This document shows, in pieces, positions 52,989 through 57,956 of a DNA stretch of 57,956 nucleotides. The first letter of the stretch is position 1; every line of letters begins with the position of its first letter. A program made the translations under genes and the position numbers. The notes under the pieces were generated by a model. That model did not search any database. It saw only the letters and a program-made list of their open reading frames with translations, and was not told where the DNA came from. The stretch lies in contig NZ_CBVI010000042.1 in assembly GCF_000513195.1 (NCBI RefSeq), positions 1 to 57,956 on the forward strand. Direction: 5' to 3'. Origin of the DNA: Bacteroides timonensis. Lineage in GTDB: Bacteria > Bacteroidota > Bacteroidia > Bacteroidales > Bacteroidaceae.

Positions 52989-54254
52989 ATGGAATTAAAA
53001 AGAGTTGTAGTAACAGGTCTCGGCGCCATTACCCCCATTGGCAACAATGTTTCCGACTTTTGGGAAAATCTTGTGAATGGGGTTAGTGGAGCAGGACCTA
53101 TTACTCATTTCGACGCTTCCCTTTTCAAGACTCAATTTGCCTGCGAAGTGAAAGACTTCGAAGTTACCAAATATATCGACCGCAAAGAAGCCCGCAAAAT
53201 GGACTTGTATGCACAATATGCCATTGCTGTAGCAAAAGAAGCGGTCAGCGATTCCGGTCTTGACGTCGAAAATGAGGATTTAAACAGAATCGGTGTCATT
53301 TTTGGAGCCGGCATCGGCGGTATCCAGACATTTGAGCAAGAAGTAAGTAACTATGCCTTGACCGGTAAAGAAAACGGTCCTAAGTTCAATCCGTTCTTCA
53401 TCCCCAAGATGATTTCGGATATTGCCGCCGGACAGATTTCTATTATGTATGGTTTTCACGGCCCCAACTACGCAACTTGTTCCGCATGCGCTACTTCCAC
53501 AAACGCTATTGCCGATGCCTTCAACCTGATCCGTTTGGGCAAGGCTAACGTTATTGTGAGTGGCGGCTCGGAAGCGGCAATCACGGTTGGTGGTGTAGGC
53601 GGTTTCAATGCTATGCATGCATTATCGACACGCAATGAATCTCCTACAACCGCATCCCGTCCGTTCAGCGCAAGCCGCGACGGTTTCGTGATGGGTGAAG
53701 GTGGCGGTTGTCTGGTTCTTGAAGAGCTGGAACATGCCAAAGCACGTGGTGCCAAGATTTATGCGGAAGTTGCCGGCGTAGGTATGTCTGCCGACGCTTA
53801 CCATCTGACCGCTTCTCATCCGGAAGGACTTGGAGCCAAGTTAGTGATGAGAAATGCGCTGGAAGATGCCGAGATGAAACCCGAAGAAGTAGATTATATC
53901 AATGTTCACGGTACTTCTACTCCCGTAGGTGATATATCGGAAGCTAAAGCTATTAAAGAAGTATTTGGCGAGCATGCATTTGAACTGAACATCAGTTCAA
54001 CGAAATCCATGACCGGTCACTTGCTGGGCGCCGCCGGTGCGGTGGAAGCCATCGTAAGTATTCTTGCGATCAAGAATGGCATCGTACCTCCGACTATCAA
54101 CCACGAAGAGGGTGATAACGACGAAAACATCGACTATGACCTTAACCTTACATTCAACAAAGCTCAAGAACGCGAAGTGAATGTAGCCCTGTCCAATACA
54201 TTTGGATTCGGTGGTCATAATGCATGTGTTATTTTTAAGAAATACGCAGAATAA
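52989..54254 (+). CDS. fabF: 3-oxoacyl-ACP synthase II
   Basis: A 421-aa condensing enzyme of fatty-acid elongation. The catalytic Cys167 lies in SACATSTNAI, and the two His residues in NVHGTSTPVGD and TGHLLGAAGAVEA. The C-terminal NTFGFGGHNACVIF is standard. It precedes rnc by 6 bp. Confidence 0.97.
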   Translation: MELKRVVVTGLGAITPIGNNVSDFWENLVNGVSGAGPITHFDASLFKTQFACEVKDFEVTKYIDRKEARKMDLYAQYAIAVAKEAVSDSGLDVENEDLNRIGVIFGAGIGGIQTFEQEVSNYALTGKENGPKFNPFFIPKMISDIAAGQISIMYGFHGPNYATCSACATSTNAIADAFNLIRLGKANVIVSGGSEAAITVGGVGGFNAMHALSTRNESPTTASRPFSASRDGFVMGEGGGCLVLEELEHAKARGAKIYAEVAGVGMSADAYHLTASHPEGLGAKLVMRNALEDAEMKPEEVDYINVHGTSTPVGDISEAKAIKEVFGEHAFELNISSTKSMTGHLLGAAGAVEAIVSILAIKNGIVPPTINHEEGDNDENIDYDLNLTFNKAQEREVNVALSNTFGFGGHNACVIFKKYAE

Positions 54255-54260
54255 TCAGTC

Positions 54261-55151
54261 GTGTTACGTAATCAAATAGACAAAATAAGGCTCTTATTCC
54301 GTAAGGACAGAGAGTCTTATTTTTGTTTTTATAAGATCCTGGGGTTCTATCCCCGCAACATCCAGCTCTACCAGCAGGCTTTGTTGCACAAATCCACCTC
54401 CATCCGCTCAGAAAAGGGACGCCCTTTGAATAATGAACGCCTGGAGTTCCTGGGTGACGCCATTCTTGACGCCATCGTGGGGGATATTGTCTACAAGCAT
54501 TTCGAAGGTCGCCGCGAGGGATTCCTCACAAATACACGTTCCAAAATCGTACAGCGGGAAACTCTGAATAAGTTGGCAGTAGCAACAGGACTGGACAAGC
54601 TGGTAAAATATTCCACCCGTTCTTCCTCGCACAACAGTTATATGTACGGAAATGCTTTCGAAGCATTCATCGGTGCCATCTATCTGGATCAAGGCTACGA
54701 GCGCTGTAAGCGGTTCATAGAAGAAAAGATATTCAAGAATTACATTGACCTCGACAAGATGTCGCGCAAGGAGGTCAACTTCAAATCGAAGCTGATTGAA
54801 TGGAGCCAGAAAAGCAAAGTTGAAGTCTCATTTGAGCTTATCGAGCAGTTCCTTGATAAAGATTACAACCCCATGTTTCATACCGAAATCCGCATAGAAG
54901 GTATTTCGGCCGGAAAAGGAACCGGATACTCTAAAAAGGAGTCCCAACAAAATGCTGCGCAGGCTGCCTTGAAAAAGATAAAGAATGATGTTGCATTCAA
55001 AGAACAAATAGAAGCCGCAAAAGCGCAGAATCATTTGCCTGAGAATGCAGAAGAGACAGAGGAACTTATAGAGGAGACTTTGATTGAAGAAAATCAAGAA
55101 ACTATTCTGTCTGTAGAAAATCCTGAAACGGACGAATGTAAGGGCGAATAA
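54261..55151 (+). CDS. rnc: Ribonuclease III
   Basis: A 296-aa double-strand-specific endoribonuclease that processes rRNA. The signature NNERLEFLGDAILD (57-70) holds the catalytic acidic residues, and the dsRNA-binding domain (about 165-240) ends in YSKKESQQNAAQAALKKI. The tail (about 245-296) is acidic and Glu-rich. The start is GTG at 54261, 6 bp after fabF; the next residues LRNQIDKIRLLF match other Bacteroides RNase III starts. The stop codon lies in the loop of a 7-bp hairpin. Confidence 0.95.
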   Translation: MLRNQIDKIRLLFRKDRESYFCFYKILGFYPRNIQLYQQALLHKSTSIRSEKGRPLNNERLEFLGDAILDAIVGDIVYKHFEGRREGFLTNTRSKIVQRETLNKLAVATGLDKLVKYSTRSSSHNSYMYGNAFEAFIGAIYLDQGYERCKRFIEEKIFKNYIDLDKMSRKEVNFKSKLIEWSQKSKVEVSFELIEQFLDKDYNPMFHTEIRIEGISAGKGTGYSKKESQQNAAQAALKKIKNDVAFKEQIEAAKAQNHLPENAEETEELIEETLIEENQETILSVENPETDECKGE

Positions 55152-55160
55152 TCTTCGCCC
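55142..55160. terminator. Hairpin with the rnc stop codon in its loop
   Basis: GGGCGAA, TAATC, TTCGCCC: a perfect 7-bp stem. The TAA stop of rnc (55149-55151) forms the loop. There is no U tract, and the convergent pfkA stop is only 10 bp away. Confidence 0.5.
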
Positions 55161-55169
55161 ACATCATCA

Positions 55170-56180
55170 TCAGCCGAAACAAATTCCCATCCGGCGCCCT
55201 TGAACAACCAGATCATTATCCTCCGTTACCAGTTTCAACTTCCCTGCAATTTCCTCCAGTGGCGCAGAAGAAATCTCATCCCCTTTCAACGTAATCATCC
55301 GGCCAAACTGTTCTGTTGCAATCAGTTCTGTAGCATGCCCACCCATGCGGGTAGACAGATTCCGATCGAAAGGCGTGGGCGAACCTCCCCGTTGGATATA
55401 GCCAAGCACAGTTTCGCGGGTTTCAATACCTGTTTCATACTCTATCTCCTGAGCAATGTACTCAGCGGCACGTTTCCGGCCATCCGTCTGTATACCTTCG
55501 GCAACCACCACGATGGAATAAGGTTTTCCTTTCTTCAACCGGTTCAGAATAGTCTCACCAATATTATGGATATTATAAGGAATCTCGGGTATCAAGATAA
55601 CGTCACCGCCACCTGCCATACCTGAATATAGCGCGATCCAGCCGGCCTTATGCCCCATTACCTCGATCACCATCACCCGTTTGTGCGAACTGGCAGTAGA
55701 GTGCAGGCGGTCAATGGCATCCGTAGCAATACTTACAGCCGAATCAAATCCGAAAGAGAAATCCGTTCCCCAGATATCATTGTCGATAGTCTTAGGCACA
55801 GATACAATGTTCAGTCCCATGGCAGCCAGTTTGGCAGCAGTCTTCTGCGTACCGTTACCACCGATACAAACCACACAATCCAATCCTAATTCCTTGATAT
55901 TCTGTTCTATCAATGCCGGTTTATTGACATCGGATATCACACCGTTCTTCTTGAAAGGTTTCTCGCGGGAAGTGCCGAGCATTGTGCCGCCCTGGTTCAA
56001 CAAACCGGACAAAGATTTATCAGTAAACGACTCCACATCCTTGGTAAGCAATCCCTGAAAGCCACTATGAATGCCCACAACTTCCATCCCGTAATGATTG
56101 ATTGCAGTTTTGCACACTCCACGAATGGTGGCATTGATGCCGGGACAATCGCCCCCCGAAGTCAAAATACCGATTCTCAT
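55170..56180 (-). CDS. pfkA: 6-phosphofructokinase
   Basis: A 336-aa kinase of glycolysis. The start GILTSGGDCPGINATIRG binds the nucleotide phosphates, PKTIDND (129-135) contains the catalytic Asp, and MGHKAGW and GGSPTPFDR are also standard. At the donor-determining position it has GGNGT (N109), instead of GGDGS of ATP-dependent enzymes or GGDD of PPi-dependent ones, which is the pattern of the mixed group III. The donor is therefore not certain. The start is 121 bp from the divergent GH3-family gene. Confidence 0.93.
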   Translation of the reverse strand: MRIGILTSGGDCPGINATIRGVCKTAINHYGMEVVGIHSGFQGLLTKDVESFTDKSLSGLLNQGGTMLGTSREKPFKKNGVISDVNKPALIEQNIKELGLDCVVCIGGNGTQKTAAKLAAMGLNIVSVPKTIDNDIWGTDFSFGFDSAVSIATDAIDRLHSTASSHKRVMVIEVMGHKAGWIALYSGMAGGGDVILIPEIPYNIHNIGETILNRLKKGKPYSIVVVAEGIQTDGRKRAAEYIAQEIEYETGIETRETVLGYIQRGGSPTPFDRNLSTRMGGHATELIATEQFGRMITLKGDEISSAPLEEIAGKLKLVTEDNDLVVQGRRMGICFG

Positions 56181-56265
56181 GACACTTTTGTTTGAATTAT
56201 TGTTCTTTAGGTCCGTAAAGATAGAAAAAAAAGAGAAAAAAGATAGAGAAGCCGATAAATAAGAT

Positions 56266-56273
56266 TATTTTTG
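56266..56273 (+). promoter_or_regulatory. -7 element (TATTTTTG) of the GH3-family gene
   Basis: TATTTTTG lies 29 bp before the start at 56302, matching TAnnTTTG. Confidence 0.6.
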
Positions 56274-56301
56274 CGCAACAAAATAGTTTTAACTAAGAGA
56301 G

Positions 56302-57813
56302 ATGAATATCACAACATTGCTGAATAAGGTGTATTTTACCCCTCGCCTGAAAAGAATCGACTTGTATGTCAACCGTGCAGAAGAGCTGCAACACCAAGTG
56401 TTGAACCGTCTGGTGCGCATGGCCGAAAATACAGAATGGGGAAAGAAATATGATTATAAAAGCATTCATACTTATGAAGACTTTAGAAACAGACTCCCCA
56501 TACAGACTTACGAAGAGGTAAAGCCGTATGTGGAACGCCTGCGTGCAGGAGAACAAAACCTGCTCTGGCCGTCAGAGATACGCTGGTTTGCCAAATCTTC
56601 GGGTACCACAAATGATAAAAGCAAATTCCTGCCCGTCAGCAAAGAAGCATTGAATGACACACATTATCAGGGCGGTAAAGATGCGGTTGCCCTCTATCTG
56701 GGGCAGAATCCTGACAGCCGCTTTTTCTCCGGACAAGGTTTGATTTTAGGTGGAAGCCACAGCCCCAACCTCAACTCCAGGCACGGACTTGTAGGCGATC
56801 TTTCTGCTATCCTTATACAAAATATACATCCGTTAGTGAACTGCGTCCGTGTTCCGAGCAAGAAAATCGCTCTTATGAGCGACTTTGAAAAGAAGATAGA
56901 AGCAATCGCCAACAGTGCCGTATCAAAAGATGTAACGAGCCTTTCGGGCGTTCCTTCATGGATGTTAGTACTCATTAAGCGTATTCTTGAAAAGACCGGT
57001 AAACAATCGCTGGAAGAAATATGGCCCAATCTGGAAGTCTTCTTCCATGGGGGCGTTGCCTTCACACCTTACCGCGAACAATACAAAGAGGTAATCCGTT
57101 CATCCAAGATGCATTATGTAGAAACGTACAATGCTTCCGAAGGGTATTTCGGTACGCAAAACGATCCGAATGATCCGTCCATGCTGTTGATGATCGACTA
57201 CGGTATATTCTATGAGTTCATCCCATTGGAAGATGTAGGTAAAGAGAATCCCCGCATCTACTGCCTGGAAGAAGTGGAAGTGGACAAGAATTATGCATTG
57301 GTCATCTCTACCTCCGCGGGTTTGTGGCGCTATATGATTGGAGATACCGTGAAGTTCACGCAAAAGGATCCATATAAATTCGTCATCACCGGACGTACCA
57401 AGCATTTCATCAATGCCTTCGGTGAAGAATTGATTGTGGATAACGCGGAAAAAGGTTTGGCAAAGGCTTGCGAGGCTACCGGAGCATTGATTTCCGATTA
57501 TTCGGCTGCTCCTGTATTTATGGATGCCAATGCTAAATGCCGTCACCAATGGTTGATTGAGTTTGTACAGGCACCGGACAGTATAGAGAATTTTGCCAAA
57601 ATACTGGATGATACACTGAAAGAAGTGAATTCCGATTATGAAGCAAAACGACAGAAGAACATTGCCCTGCAACCTCTGGAGGTGATTGTTGCCCGCAAAG
57701 ACCTATTCCATGACTGGCTGGCACAAAAAGGAAAGTTGGGTGGACAACACAAAGTTCCGCGTCTCAGCAATACAAGGGAATATATCGAGGAAATGCTGGA
57801 ACTGAACAACTGA
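56302..57813 (+). CDS. GH3 auxin-responsive promoter family protein (acyl-adenylase fold)
   Basis: A 503-aa protein of the ANL-like GH3 family. The ATP motif is SSGTTNDKSKFLPVS, followed by YNASEGYFGTQND and GDTVKFTQKDPYKFVITGRTKHFINAFGEEL. Plant members join amino acids to hormones; the bacterial substrate is unknown. It is conserved in Bacteroides near core genes. A strong terminator follows the stop. Confidence 0.92.
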   Translation: MNITTLLNKVYFTPRLKRIDLYVNRAEELQHQVLNRLVRMAENTEWGKKYDYKSIHTYEDFRNRLPIQTYEEVKPYVERLRAGEQNLLWPSEIRWFAKSSGTTNDKSKFLPVSKEALNDTHYQGGKDAVALYLGQNPDSRFFSGQGLILGGSHSPNLNSRHGLVGDLSAILIQNIHPLVNCVRVPSKKIALMSDFEKKIEAIANSAVSKDVTSLSGVPSWMLVLIKRILEKTGKQSLEEIWPNLEVFFHGGVAFTPYREQYKEVIRSSKMHYVETYNASEGYFGTQNDPNDPSMLLMIDYGIFYEFIPLEDVGKENPRIYCLEEVEVDKNYALVISTSAGLWRYMIGDTVKFTQKDPYKFVITGRTKHFINAFGEELIVDNAEKGLAKACEATGALISDYSAAPVFMDANAKCRHQWLIEFVQAPDSIENFAKILDDTLKEVNSDYEAKRQKNIALQPLEVIVARKDLFHDWLAQKGKLGGQHKVPRLSNTREYIEEMLELNN

Positions 57814-57851
57814 TTCCTGCAATAACATAGGACAATACGATAATAAATAAG

Positions 57852-57887
57852 AAAGGCCGCATCAGACAAAACCGATGCGGCCTTTTT
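57852..57887 (+). terminator. Intrinsic terminator of the GH3-family gene
   Basis: AAAGGCCGCATC and GATGCGGCCTTT form a 12-bp stem with a 10-base loop, followed by more T residues. It is the best terminator in the window. Confidence 0.88.
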
Positions 57888-57893
57888 CATTTC

Positions 57894-57956
57894 TGTTCCA
57901 TGCCTTGAAACTCACAGTTTCATTACTTGAAACCAACTGTTTCATGCCTTGAAACT
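57894..57956. repeat. 22-bp inverted-repeat array, GTTTC/GAAAC word (cut by window end)
   Basis: Units start at 57894, 57916 and 57938, each 22 bp with GTTTC (or GTTCC), about 7-8 bases, GAAAC. The array continues beyond the window. The word and spacing are those of 2814-2945, about 55 kb away. Confidence 0.82.

Overview
The window is a Bacteroides-type chromosome segment (order Bacteroidales). The evidence is a SusC/SusD polysaccharide utilisation locus, lipoprotein signals with Asp-rich tails after the Cys, little use of Shine-Dalgarno sites, and many -7 elements of the form TAnnTTTG, which is the Bacteroides sigma-ABfr promoter. I cannot fix the species. I see no rRNA, complete tRNA, CRISPR array or insertion sequence.

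Layout. 94-11372 (minus strand) is an alpha-glucan utilisation locus: a SusR-like membrane regulator, SusC-like and SusD-like proteins, a SusE/F-position lipoprotein with four CBM26-like repeats, and two tandem GH13 amylase lipoproteins. 11648-16659 (minus) holds an ECF sigma/anti-sigma pair, argB-speA, aroK and a nitroreductase. 16810-23320 (minus) is a restriction-modification island: XRE regulator, GIY-YIG/DUF4357 protein, a 1006-aa nuclease-methyltransferase of Eco57I type, a second adenine methyltransferase and a 66-aa protein. A tRNA-Met-like fragment lies upstream of it. 24154-30940 holds an RNase HI with a viroplasmin domain, an MsbA-like ABC exporter, an LTA-synthase-like sulfatase and an AAA-ATPase/PD-(D/E)XK protein.

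31249-50504 is a surface-glycan region. A subtilase lipoprotein and a MACPF (pore-forming, BSAP-like) lipoprotein lie beside an AT-rich block of glycosyltransferases (34886-44591). That block is joined to a more conserved LPS-core operon (41249-50504, minus) with a DUF4254 protein, GT9 heptosyltransferase, WaaP-like kinase, CDP-glycerol-type phosphotransferase, class V aminotransferase, TagD-like cytidylyltransferase and further glycosyltransferases. This looks like a toxin-plus-LPS-glycan exchange cassette: the producer carries both the weapon and the glycan that probably makes it immune. 50816-57813 is housekeeping: pdxB, purN, acpP-fabF-rnc, pfkA and a GH3-family protein.

The most unusual signal is in the gaps. 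Six intergenic stretches (2814-2945, 24848-25007, 25135-25236, 31189-31243, 51841-51970, 57894-57956) hold tandem arrays of short inverted repeats. In five the period is 11 or 22 bp, one or two helical turns; in the sixth it is only approximate. The sequence word differs from array to array. All lie just after the 3' end of a gene, three of the loci between convergent genes, and one array runs into the coding end of pdxB and supplies its stop codon. I know of no described element that explains them.
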